A stretch of 64,000 nt of DNA from Promethearchaeota archaeon (GTDB lineage Archaea; Asgardarchaeota; Lokiarchaeia; Sigyniarchaeales; Promethearchaeaceae). Below, one piece after another: positions 36,106-44,569 of the stretch; the stretch's first letter is position 1, and each line of letters begins with the position of its first letter. The position numbers and the translations under genes were made by a program. Location of the stretch: NCBI GenBank assembly GCA_016933055.1, contig JAFGBS010000028.1, positions 1-64,000 of the forward strand. The letters are read 5' to 3'. Below the pieces are notes generated by a model, which worked only from the letters and a program-made list of their open reading frames with translations, was not told the origin of the DNA and did no database searches.

Positions 36106-36243
36106 AAAAAAAGGATTTTTGATGACTTTAACATAGAAATAGATGAAGCAATATTGAATTTTGAATAATCGACATCTGTACGGCTTAATCCAATTAAAAT
36201 TTGATCCATTTAATGTTAAACTATTGTAAAACAGCGTCAAACT

Positions 36244-36287
36244 CGTAAAATAGAAAATTTTACGATAAATCGGAATCAAATTCCGAT
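36244..36287. repeat. Two perfect stem-loops in tandem
   Basis: CGTAAAAT/ATTTTACG pair around a 5-nt loop (36244-36264), and 4 nt later ATCGGAAT/ATTCCGAT pair around a 3-nt loop (36269-36287). Both stems are 8 bp without mismatch. They lie 30 nt before a dispersed repeat copy and may be one end of that element or a transcript end. Confidence 0.45.
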
Positions 36288-36316
36288 TCTACTGTACGTA
36301 TAGATGTAGACTACTT

Positions 36317-36500
36317 AAGTAAGAAGTGCGGGCTGGTAGCACGTTGAAGAATGAACCAACAAAGCCGAATGCGTAGCATGAGGCAGATATGCGTAGTGTT
36401 TGATGGTACACCAAATGCATGGCACTTCGTACTATATACCCTCTATTCACCTATCTGATAGGATAGATGGATATCACGGAATAGATGTTGACTAATCAAA
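36317..36500. repeat. Dispersed repeat, copy B (full length)
   Basis: It starts with AAGTAAGAAGTGCG, which is identical at 39620. Further on it shares ATGCGTAGCATGA-like, CTTCGTACTATATACC-like and GATATCACGGAATAGA-like blocks with copies C and A, with the same order and roughly the same spacing. Non-matching spacers between the blocks vary. No protein is encoded. Confidence 0.6.
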
Positions 36501-36952
36501 TTAGGTGCTATGGTATCCTATACTCTCTACTTTTAACTGGATTGTAATTTTGAAATTATTCTATAAACTACGCTAAAAGCCTGCTTTACTATCCTAAAGA
36601 CAGTTACGTAGGTTTTAACGTAGGGGTGCCTATAACCCCGTTGGTCAATCGATCAACTCATTAGGGATTTTATTTCCGCTATTCGGTGGAGTTTACTGAT
36701 AGTTTTAAGTTAAAACGTTTACCTACTCACCGTAAAGGGTAGAATAGGTGTTGATTAGTAAAAAATGAATTTAAATGTTAAAAAATTCAGCGTTATATTT
36801 GCCGAATTACGTGAGGAAATACGTGAAAGTGAAATAAGAATTGAATAAAAAAGGAAAAATTTCCACCACGATATCAAAATAGATAATAATAAATTGTGTT
36901 GTTTCTTTTATCGCCCACATATTAACCAAAATTAATAAACGGAATAGGTAGA

Positions 36953-38575
36953 ATGAATCGTAAGAAGCTGATTGTTTTTCTGATCTGTAGTGGAGCATTT
37001 GTGAGTTGTGTGTTAACTATAAATTTATTACCCACCGGAATCACTAAATCTCTTAATAATTGTACTCTAACATCGGATGGCGTCAAAATCTATTATGATC
37101 TCTTTATACCGAAAGACGATACATCAACAAATAAGACGGGAATAATTCTCGGACATGGAATAATGGTCAATAAGCAATTTTTACGAACGATTGCTATGGA
37201 TTTAGCTAATCACGGATTTGTGGTTGCAGCCTTAGATTTTCGAGGTCATGGGAGAAGTGGGGGAGGTCTTGGTACTGGAAACATTACTACAGATATCATA
37301 GCAATTAAAAATGTCTTATCACTCCGTGGAGATATAAATATGTCCAATCTTGGATATTTAGGATATTCAATGGGTGGTGGTGCTGGTTTTCAACTTCTGA
37401 CAAGTGATTCAGACTTTCGTGCTATGGTAAGTCTAGCTTCTAGTGGTTCTAGTCCCTATAATCCACCTAATCTATTGATTTTGCACGGAAAGATAGACGA
37501 AGTAGTAAATTATCAGGATGTTTTACAGTATATAGAAAACCGCACGGGTATTTCTGCAGAAAATGTCCAACCGGGAATGATTTATGGCTCAATCACTGAT
37601 GGAAATGCTACTAAACTAATCCTTTCTAATACTGACCATCTATTTGCTCCTTATAGCCTTAATAATATACTTGAAACGCGAATATGGTTCCTTCAAACTC
37701 TAAAAAATGTAAATAATCCTCCCACTGAAATGATGAATTATGGTTTGCTGTTAGTTTTTGTATTATTGGCGACTTCTACTGGAATTTCGGCGTTTATTTT
37801 AGTAGCAGCATTTTTTGTAAAGAAATTATCCATTCAAAAATCTGAAAACGAGGAAGCACTCGCCATATTGGAAAAAATTTCTCAAAAAGATCTGCGAAAG
37901 CAAGTAATCAAAAGTTATTGGTATATAGTGGTTCCACTATCAATACCAGGTGTTCTCTTCGGAGCATTCTCATTTGTACTACCAATCTATTTTATGTCAT
38001 TAATTGTAATACTTCTCTCGGGCAATGCAGCAGCAAGTTTCTTTTATCTTTGGTATCTTCTAAAAAAGAAGCACAATGTGAAATTTGGTAGGTTCTTAGG
38101 GTACATATTCAGAAAATCCTCGATTAGAAATGTGATAATTGGAATTGGATTGGGTCTTATTTTATATGCAGTCTTAGGCTTGTCTATCGGATATATCTTT
38201 GGAATCGTGCCCGGAGTCAACAAATGGGGGTGGGCAGCATTTTATTGGATTTTTATGTTTTTGATAGTATTTTCCAACACTCTATTCTTTCGAACGATTT
38301 ATGGTGATCCTAATAAGACCTTTTCTGGTAAATTTAAGGAGTTGGGATTAGTTACGGCAATGAGCTTTATCCCTATAACCATAATCGTATTAATCTCGGT
38401 AGCAATCTTTCGAAGCCTCTTCAACATTCAATTTCTAATACCTATGTTCCCCTTGATTCTTCTCATAAACGCTATCGCTATTAAACTATACAATGTGAGC
38501 AGAGATATTGTGCTATCTTCTCTGCTTAACAGTGTAATGCTAACCATATTCGCTATTTCACTGAGTTTCTTATAA
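36953..38575 (+). CDS. Membrane-bound alpha/beta hydrolase
   Basis: A 540-residue protein. A signal-anchor helix at residues 6-27 is followed by an alpha/beta hydrolase domain outside the cell: oxyanion segment GHGIMVN (about 67-73), nucleophile elbow GYSMGGG (about 138-144), a probable Asp in GKIDEV, and a His in NTDHLFAP (about 228-235). Residues 260-540 then contain about eight membrane helices with no known motif. This fusion of an outer hydrolase and a multi-spanning domain is unusual. Possible substrates include lipids or peptidic esters at the cell surface. A second, soluble hydrolase lies immediately downstream on the other strand. Confidence 0.65.
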   Translation: MNRKKLIVFLICSGAFVSCVLTINLLPTGITKSLNNCTLTSDGVKIYYDLFIPKDDTSTNKTGIILGHGIMVNKQFLRTIAMDLANHGFVVAALDFRGHGRSGGGLGTGNITTDIIAIKNVLSLRGDINMSNLGYLGYSMGGGAGFQLLTSDSDFRAMVSLASSGSSPYNPPNLLILHGKIDEVVNYQDVLQYIENRTGISAENVQPGMIYGSITDGNATKLILSNTDHLFAPYSLNNILETRIWFLQTLKNVNNPPTEMMNYGLLLVFVLLATSTGISAFILVAAFFVKKLSIQKSENEEALAILEKISQKDLRKQVIKSYWYIVVPLSIPGVLFGAFSFVLPIYFMSLIVILLSGNAAASFFYLWYLLKKKHNVKFGRFLGYIFRKSSIRNVIIGIGLGLILYAVLGLSIGYIFGIVPGVNKWGWAAFYWIFMFLIVFSNTLFFRTIYGDPNKTFSGKFKELGLVTAMSFIPITIIVLISVAIFRSLFNIQFLIPMFPLILLINAIAIKLYNVSRDIVLSSLLNSVMLTIFAISLSFL

Positions 38576-38608
38576 AAGGAACAGACATAATTGAGGATTT
38601 CAATTAAT

Positions 38609-39382
38609 TTATTGATTTTCATCCGAAAGATGATTTTTCAAAAAAATCAGAGTATTAGTAATATAACTTTCCAAATATGTACCCTCAAAATCATGGGATG
38701 CACCCTCAATTAACTTCAGTTCATGATGGCTGTCATCCGGCATCATAGCGAAAGCATTTTTTATAGATTCTGGATTTACTGTTGTATCTTTGGTCCCTTG
38801 AATAATGAGTGTCGGCAAAGTAAACTCGCGAAGATTCTTACCAATATTTAAGGTTAAAACTTCATCCATGAATTTCTTACCAAATAATAATTTTGGACCT
38901 GCTCCTGTGTGGTTCATCTTCATGGGTTTTGAGGAAATGGCAAATTTAATTTTTCCTAAAATCTTTTGCAAAGGGGAAATAGAGTTCATTAAATCAAAAG
39001 CAGGGGACCAGAAAACTGCACAAAACCTGTTTGGGAGTGGCGAAAGTAACGAAATTAATCCTCCTAAACTAAGTCCCAAGGTAGCTATGTTATTGTAAGA
39101 CTGGGATTTTGCCCATTCCCACACATCTTTAAGATCAGTTTGAAGAAGCGAAAGCGAAATCGGTATACGGTTGTTCTCCCCAAATCCGGAAAAATCAAAT
39201 AATAGGACATCAAATCCTTCAGCTAAAAATATTTCAGCAGCAAAAGGAAATCGACCATGTTCAAAACGATCTCCTAATCCTCCGTGGCAAAATATTACCA
39301 GATTTGAGTTGTTTTTGCTGTATAATGTACAGTGCAATTCATAATTAGTTGGTTTATTAATCCTAAAGGTATCTACTTGCAT
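38609..39382 (-). CDS. Alpha/beta hydrolase (S9/esterase-like)
   Basis: A 257-residue soluble hydrolase. The oxyanion segment is FCHGGLGDRFEHGRFP (about residues 31-46), the nucleophile elbow is GLSLGGL (about 103-109), the acid is in GTKDTTVNPE (about 196-205), and the His is in EGASHDFEGT (about 226-235). No signal peptide or helix is seen, so it is probably cytoplasmic. The layout suggests an acylaminoacyl-peptidase-like or esterase-like enzyme; the substrate is unknown. It converges with the membrane hydrolase gene, 33 nt apart. Confidence 0.8.
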   Translation of the reverse strand: MQVDTFRINKPTNYELHCTLYSKNNSNLVIFCHGGLGDRFEHGRFPFAAEIFLAEGFDVLLFDFSGFGENNRIPISLSLLQTDLKDVWEWAKSQSYNNIATLGLSLGGLISLLSPLPNRFCAVFWSPAFDLMNSISPLQKILGKIKFAISSKPMKMNHTGAGPKLLFGKKFMDEVLTLNIGKNLREFTLPTLIIQGTKDTTVNPESIKNAFAMMPDDSHHELKLIEGASHDFEGTYLESYITNTLIFLKNHLSDENQ

Positions 39383-40046
39383 ATCTCAATTCATCTGGAA
39401 ATTTATATGGAATTATTTATGGATAAGGATATAATCGTTTATATTTCTCTCCCATTGTTTGAGGAGATCTAATTTAATTTCGCCAACATCTATTCTATCC
39501 TGTCCAACGAGAAAGTTACCATTTTAAAGGAATACTATCGTAAAATAGGACGGAACGTATGGACCAGAATGAATTCAGCAAGTTATCGCCAATTTATTAC
39601 CGAACAGCAAATAGTAGTCAAGTAAGAAGTGCGAGTAGATAGCATGGTTAAGATTAACACGAGTGCTAGATAGAAAGGCAAAATGTGTAGCACGATTTAA
39701 ATAAAACGTATACAATCACATCTATCGGATGCAAATCGGCAGACTTTCGTACTGTATACCGTCTGTGTATCTACTCTTAGGACATGTGTACATCAAGGTA
39801 TAGGATTCGACTCCATACAACCATAGTAACCATTTTTAATGTTCTTTATTTTTTTTTCTTGTGTATTGAATTGGATAAGCTTTTACTGCCAGATCTTTTA
39901 ATTTCTCGTTAGAAAATACCCTAAAAAATGATGGAGAGATGTATTTTATTAAATTCATCTAGTATAACGATAATTGAATCAAGCTTTAATCTCTATTTTG
40001 TACTCGCATCGACAATGTATAAATCCGAATGTGAATTAATCTTCTT
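39383..40046. other. Long intergenic region with repeat copy C
   Basis: These 664 nt upstream of the Nre gene contain the third copy of the dispersed repeat (39620-39813) and AT-rich DNA elsewhere. No trustworthy coding frame and no tRNA-like fold was seen. Confidence 0.5.
39620..39813. repeat. Dispersed repeat, copy C (full length)
   Basis: It begins with the same 14 nt as copy B. Compared with B, a 22-nt block beginning AAAGGCAAAATGTGTAGC matches at about 17 positions, and CTTTCGTACTGTATACC matches the B block with one insertion. The end (ACATCAAGGTATAG) matches more loosely. The block spacing is 17 nt longer than in B. Confidence 0.55.
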
Positions 40047-41489
40047 ATGGGAAATTCTACAACAGCCGATGAAATTTGCTTGAGATGTAAAGGAGCTCGG
40101 ATGTTATGTGGAAAAACTCATTGTCCTCTACTTATAAAAAGTTCAATTCTTAAGTCAATCGCTCCTCTTGATATGTATAAAAAAATTCAGAGGGATAAAA
40201 TTATCTTTGGTGCCAGTCCTCCGGGTGTATTTGTGGGTCGTTTCGGTTATCCTCAAGTTAATATAGGTCCGATGATCCCCATAAATGAAGACCTTATTGA
40301 AAAAGCGGTGTTACTGAATCCAACTGTTACGACAAAAGATACTAGTGTGCTAGATATCTCTGAATTTTGGTATGGAAAATCCCAAGAAGAAATCATCACT
40401 TATCGAAGCTCTCTAGCTCGATCTAATTTTAAACTAAATGTATATTCCCCCTCTAAATCAACCGGTTTTAAAACTCTCGAAGAAGTAGAAGAGAAACTTA
40501 CCTTAAATGAAAGAAGATTATTGGATGCAAGTCAAGAATTGGCAATGTCAAAGATTTCTATAGACACTGAATCCAAAATCACCCGATTAATGCCTCAGTT
40601 GACCATGGATCCCCATTCTCCTCCCCTTGGACCCATATTTACTCCTGAAACTATTCGTATAGTAGATAATATAAAAGTCAATCCAAGAGTGGATTATGCA
40701 GTTAATGATAGTGATCTCAACGCAACGGATGCGATTTTCGACTATCTCTATAAACCCAATCTCACTTTGTTGAATGAAGATTATCATTCTCACAAACTCG
40801 TTCTTGGAACGGAAATGGTTCGACTGTTAAGTAGCGGATTACTGGGAACTAAAGAACGTCGAAAAATCGTGCCCACTCGCTGGGCTATCGCAGCTGTGGA
40901 CGATATCACAAGTAAGCGTCTAGCAAAAGAAATTCGTCACTATCCTGAAATCAATCAGTTCTATACCTTTCATGGTAAATATCTGGACAATAATTTCGTT
41001 ATTTTATTGATTCCAGGCCCGTGGTCATACGAAATGATGGAGTGTTGGGCAGCAAATTCTATATGGACTCAGACAGTCCCAGGAGTTCAAAATGCCGATA
41101 GTTTTCGAATACCAAAAATTATTCAAGACCACGAAATGGAAACGGGTCGTAAAAAATATGCTTCAAATATTACGGGAGCCTATTATGCAGCTAGGAAAGA
41201 AATCGTCGAATTTCTCTATCTCAATCATAAACAAGCTCGAGTAGTACTGTTCCGTGAGATAAAGGGGGGTTATTTAGTTCCTTTAGGCGTTTGGGTGATC
41301 AGAGAGACTGTACGCAATATTCTAAAGGATGGTTTTGGTTCTGATAGCATGAACAAACATGAAACTTTGGATGATGCCCTTATTCGAATTCGGGAAAATT
41401 TTTCCGTACCGTTAAAATATTGGCTGCAAGCAAGTAAATTTCTCAAAATAATCCGTACCCAAAGAACCTTGAATGAGTGGATGAAATAA
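40047..41489 (+). CDS. nreA: Archaeal Nre DNA repair protein
   Basis: The 480-residue protein matches the archaeal Nre family, needed for repair of DNA-crosslink damage in halophiles. The N-terminal zinc site is Cys11, Cys14, Cys21, Cys26. The next conserved block reads IFGASPPGVFVGRFGYPQVN (about residues 52-71). The C-terminus ends QRTLNEWMK (residues 472-480), with Q-x-x-L-x-x-W like the PCNA-interacting motif known at the end of NreA. No nuclease motif is evident in the family, and its biochemical activity is still debated. The gene is followed at 39 nt by an isomerase-like gene on the same strand. Confidence 0.85.
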   Translation: MGNSTTADEICLRCKGARMLCGKTHCPLLIKSSILKSIAPLDMYKKIQRDKIIFGASPPGVFVGRFGYPQVNIGPMIPINEDLIEKAVLLNPTVTTKDTSVLDISEFWYGKSQEEIITYRSSLARSNFKLNVYSPSKSTGFKTLEEVEEKLTLNERRLLDASQELAMSKISIDTESKITRLMPQLTMDPHSPPLGPIFTPETIRIVDNIKVNPRVDYAVNDSDLNATDAIFDYLYKPNLTLLNEDYHSHKLVLGTEMVRLLSSGLLGTKERRKIVPTRWAIAAVDDITSKRLAKEIRHYPEINQFYTFHGKYLDNNFVILLIPGPWSYEMMECWAANSIWTQTVPGVQNADSFRIPKIIQDHEMETGRKKYASNITGAYYAARKEIVEFLYLNHKQARVVLFREIKGGYLVPLGVWVIRETVRNILKDGFGSDSMNKHETLDDALIRIRENFSVPLKYWLQASKFLKIIRTQRTLNEWMK

Positions 41490-41528
41490 ACCCTTAGGTT
41501 TTTTAGTTTCTTTGAAATATAATTTATT

Positions 41529-42383
41529 ATGCTTCCTTCCCGTATTGGTGTTGAAACTTACTCATTCAGACATGAACTAAGAAAGGGTACTTTATCTCTA
41601 TATGAAATATTTCGAATTGCTAAATATTTAGAGCTCCATGGATTAGGTCTTCATTATGATCATTTTACGGCGGAAGAATTACCTCGAATTGTGGAGGAAG
41701 CAAAAGGATTTGATCTATCTATATATGCATTGGGTCCTAAAGGAGATTTGATTAGTCCCCCTGATAAGAGAGACAAAATAATTAATAATTATAAACATTA
41801 CATAGATCTTGCAGGAGATAATGGTATTCCATTTGTTCGAGCTTTTATGATGGGGCATATTTATCGATTAAACAAGTTGATCGGTCAAAAGAAGCAGTTT
41901 CAATTCGCAGTAGACACGATCTCCCCTATTGTAGAGTATGCTGAACAGAGAAATGTCTCCTTGTCCATTGAATCCCATTGGAAATTTTCTTCAGATATAG
42001 AATTCATGAATACCATTTTAGAACACTTTTCTACCAAAGCTTTGGGATGGTTATATGATTTTGGTAACTATTATTCGGAAGAAGACCGATGGGCTGCTTT
42101 AGAACTTATTAAAGAACGCCGCTTGAATTACGTTCATGCCAAAATGTATGCATTTAACCGTATTGGATTCGAAACTAAATTAGATTATATGAAGTTGATA
42201 AGAGAATTGAAAAAAGCTGACTACATGGGGATATATTCAATTGAATTCGAAGGGAAATTGTCTGATATGGATGGTGTAGCCAAAAGTTATGAGTTATTGA
42301 TGCATTGCATATACGGAGACGCCCATCATATTAATCCAAATCCAAATACAAAAGTATTATGGGAAATTGCCAAAGAAAACTAA
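41529..42383 (+). CDS. TIM-barrel sugar isomerase/epimerase-like protein
   Basis: A 284-residue protein of the xylose isomerase-like (AP endonuclease family 2) barrel. The four metal-binding positions are visible in order: Glu in SIESHW (about residues 142-147), Asp in LYDFGN (about 178-183), His in VHAKMY (about 203-208) and Glu in SIEFEG (about 239-244). The first strand, RIGVETYSF, supports the family. Related enzymes isomerise or epimerise sugars and inositols. It starts 39 nt behind Nre, and a T-run ends its transcript at 42391. Confidence 0.75.
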   Translation: MLPSRIGVETYSFRHELRKGTLSLYEIFRIAKYLELHGLGLHYDHFTAEELPRIVEEAKGFDLSIYALGPKGDLISPPDKRDKIINNYKHYIDLAGDNGIPFVRAFMMGHIYRLNKLIGQKKQFQFAVDTISPIVEYAEQRNVSLSIESHWKFSSDIEFMNTILEHFSTKALGWLYDFGNYYSEEDRWAALELIKERRLNYVHAKMYAFNRIGFETKLDYMKLIRELKKADYMGIYSIEFEGKLSDMDGVAKSYELLMHCIYGDAHHINPNPNTKVLWEIAKEN

Positions 42384-42390
42384 GCATACC

Positions 42391-42398
42391 TTTTTTTT
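42391..42398 (+). terminator. T-run terminator after the isomerase gene
   Basis: A run of eight T on the plus strand, 8 nt behind the stop codon, with a second T-rich run following at 42413, is typical of archaeal intrinsic termination. Confidence 0.4.
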
Positions 42399-42444
42399 CT
42401 TGTCTGCATAAGTTTTTTATTTTCAAATCTCATAAGATAGATTC

Positions 42445-44484
42445 ATGTCGTTCAAATACACAAAAAACTTCCTCAGTCATTTTATTGTTCTAAGTGTGTT
42501 GTTCATCTTTTTCTTTCAAATGTTGAGCGACCTAATTGAAGCTATTTATACTATGGATTTACTCAATACTACTCTAGATGCAAAAGTTCTTGGAATCGCT
42601 TTTCTATTTACCACTCCATTATTGTTTGTATTTTGGAAAAAAGTTCCAAATTTATTTCTCAAAATCATTGGATTAATAGTTATTACTTTCAGATTGGCAG
42701 AACCTTTCGTTCGAACTCCGTTGAAAATCATACTGGGAGGTATTTCCGTTGGGTCTTTTTTACTCTTTTTACCCGCATATATGGTGCAAATGAAAAATAG
42801 TGAATCATCAATAATGGGATTTTTATTTTCACTCAGCATTGGATCTTCTACACTATTGATACTCTTATTCAAGACGTTAAATACTAGTTTGGATATTTCG
42901 ATGGTAGGATATACTCAGAGTATAGGATGGATCCTTGGGATTGGTGCGGGAATATTTCTCTTTTCCGTGAAAACCCCTTTAATAACTGGTGAAGATCCTT
43001 CACTTGCGTCAAAGTCAAATATTCCAGAATCACCGATTAGAGTGAAAAATAAAATTCTTGGTTCAATTACCGGTTTATTTTCCATACTAATGCTACTTTA
43101 TTTTGCGTATAATAGCCCGGCAGTATTTACTCGTTGGTTTGAGATCAATTATTTTGGAGCAGTAATCACATTAAGCATCGTATACGTGACAGCGATTGGG
43201 ATATCTGTTTGGAAACCCCACATTCTAGCTAATATAAAAAAACTGCATTTGTTGATATGGAACTTAATATTTTTCATTACACTTGTGGTCATGATAGTGT
43301 TAAATCAAACCAGTTTCATTAATGTGAATAACGGACAAGTAGTTATTGCGTATCCTACTCCTTGGTATTTGCAGATTTTGACATATTTTAACCTTATTCT
43401 CTCGCCCGTTTTATTTTTAAATATATTTATGTTCATCCAAAATCTCTATCAAGTTCCGATGAAAAATGGAAGATTAATCGGTTCATTCTTGTTAAATGAA
43501 TTAGTTTTAGTAATTCTAATATTTGCACTCATCTTTTCCAACGTGTGGGGGTATGTAGAACCTATTTCTACTTATTTTAGAGGGTTGATCTGGGTACCCT
43601 TTGCGGTAATAGGATTATATACTTTATTGATTATCGGATTACCGAAATTTGCTTGGAATAAGAACATCCTTGATTTTAAGCACCCCAGTAATTCTTTCAA
43701 ATCAGCAATCTCTGCAGTTTTTCTAATTGTTGTGGTCTTAAACGGTGTGTGGGCATATATGACACTTCCTCATCCAGTGAATGTTGACGGCATGGGAACT
43801 ACCTCACTAAAAATAATGACCTATAATATTCAGCAAGGTGCAAATAACACTGGCGATAAGAATTTTGACGCACAATTAGCACTCATTATGGAGATTGACC
43901 CTGATATTATTGGATTACAGGAATCTGATACAACAAAAATAAATACGGGTAACACTGATGTGGTTGGATATTTTGCGGAAAAATTGGATTATTATTTATA
44001 TTATGGTCCCAAATCAGTAATGCAAACGTATGGGTGTGCAATTCTGAGTCGTTATCCCATTCAGAATTTTTATTCCTTCTATACCTATGGGGATGAAGAT
44101 GAGATAGGTAGCGTTTTTTGCGAAGTGGTAGTTGGAACGCGCATATTTAATGTATTTGTAAATCATCCCGCTGGTTCGGCGGAGGCAAAACTCGCACATA
44201 CGGTTGCTATGCTATCATTGGCAGACGAACTTGAAAACGTGGTCTTAATGGGAGATTTTAACTGGAGAGAAAATACACCTTATTACGCTTTAGTAAACGC
44301 TTCTTATGTGGATACATGGAGAACTAAATGGCCTACTGGAATAGATGATCTGGGGTTAGAAATGACCAGCACAATCGATCACATTTTTGTTTCGGATACC
44401 TTCTCAGTTTTAGATGCTCGATATATTCCGGAACCCGAATCGCAAACTGATCATCCCGCTTATTGGGCGGAAATTAGCTGGTAA
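42445..44484 (+). CDS. CWH43/PGAP2IP-like membrane protein with phosphodiesterase (EEP) domain
   Basis: A 679-residue protein: about twelve membrane helices (residues 1-440) and a C-terminal endonuclease/exonuclease/phosphatase domain. Metal and catalytic residues are in LKIMTYNIQQG (about 453), GLQESDTTK (Glu near 491), NHPAG (about 573), GDFNWRE (about 602), STIDHIF and TDHPAYW (His near 670). The size (679 versus about 700) and the order of the parts match eukaryotic CWH43/PGAP2IP, which acts in remodelling the lipid of GPI anchors. From memory, the stretch ESDTTK through a GN-x-D and an EKL-aromatic-Y motif is also shared. The substrate here is unknown; membrane inositol or glycerol phospholipids are candidates. 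Confidence 0.65.
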   Translation: MSFKYTKNFLSHFIVLSVLFIFFFQMLSDLIEAIYTMDLLNTTLDAKVLGIAFLFTTPLLFVFWKKVPNLFLKIIGLIVITFRLAEPFVRTPLKIILGGISVGSFLLFLPAYMVQMKNSESSIMGFLFSLSIGSSTLLILLFKTLNTSLDISMVGYTQSIGWILGIGAGIFLFSVKTPLITGEDPSLASKSNIPESPIRVKNKILGSITGLFSILMLLYFAYNSPAVFTRWFEINYFGAVITLSIVYVTAIGISVWKPHILANIKKLHLLIWNLIFFITLVVMIVLNQTSFINVNNGQVVIAYPTPWYLQILTYFNLILSPVLFLNIFMFIQNLYQVPMKNGRLIGSFLLNELVLVILIFALIFSNVWGYVEPISTYFRGLIWVPFAVIGLYTLLIIGLPKFAWNKNILDFKHPSNSFKSAISAVFLIVVVLNGVWAYMTLPHPVNVDGMGTTSLKIMTYNIQQGANNTGDKNFDAQLALIMEIDPDIIGLQESDTTKINTGNTDVVGYFAEKLDYYLYYGPKSVMQTYGCAILSRYPIQNFYSFYTYGDEDEIGSVFCEVVVGTRIFNVFVNHPAGSAEAKLAHTVAMLSLADELENVVLMGDFNWRENTPYYALVNASYVDTWRTKWPTGIDDLGLEMTSTIDHIFVSDTFSVLDARYIPEPESQTDHPAYWAEISW

Positions 44485-44490
44485 TCGTTA

Positions 44491-44509
44491 TTTTTTTTTT
44501 AATTTTTTT
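44491..44509 (+). terminator. Double T-run terminator after the CWH43-like gene
   Basis: Ten T residues (44491-44500) and, after AA, seven more (44503-44509) lie a few nucleotides behind the stop codon on the plus strand, as expected for archaeal termination. Confidence 0.45.
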
Positions 44510-44569
44510 CATGGTTAAAATTTTATCCAGAAGAATTAATAATGACTATCACCCATAGGGATAACTAGA

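Larger units (their letters stand above)
35841..36952. other. Long intergenic region with repeats and hairpins
   Basis: These 1.1 kb hold one possible small gene (35923-36105, minus), two perfect back-to-back hairpins (36244-36287) and a copy of the dispersed repeat (36317-36500). Between 36501 and 36952 I see only a short stem at about 36624-36640 (GGGGT with AACCCC nearby) and no coding frame I trust. Confidence 0.5.

Noticed and set aside
35865..36168. Two plus-strand frames of about 60 codons over the spacer after the phosphatase gene
   Set aside because: They are Phe/Leu/Ser-rich, overlap each other and the better minus-strand candidate, and show no start signal.
36330..36420. Possible tRNA-like sequence inside repeat copy B (GTAGCA-rich)
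   Set aside because: No acceptor stem or T arm can be formed.
36807..36998. A 63-codon minus-strand frame across the start of the membrane hydrolase gene
   Set aside because: It covers the hydrolase start and its leader, with random-looking composition.
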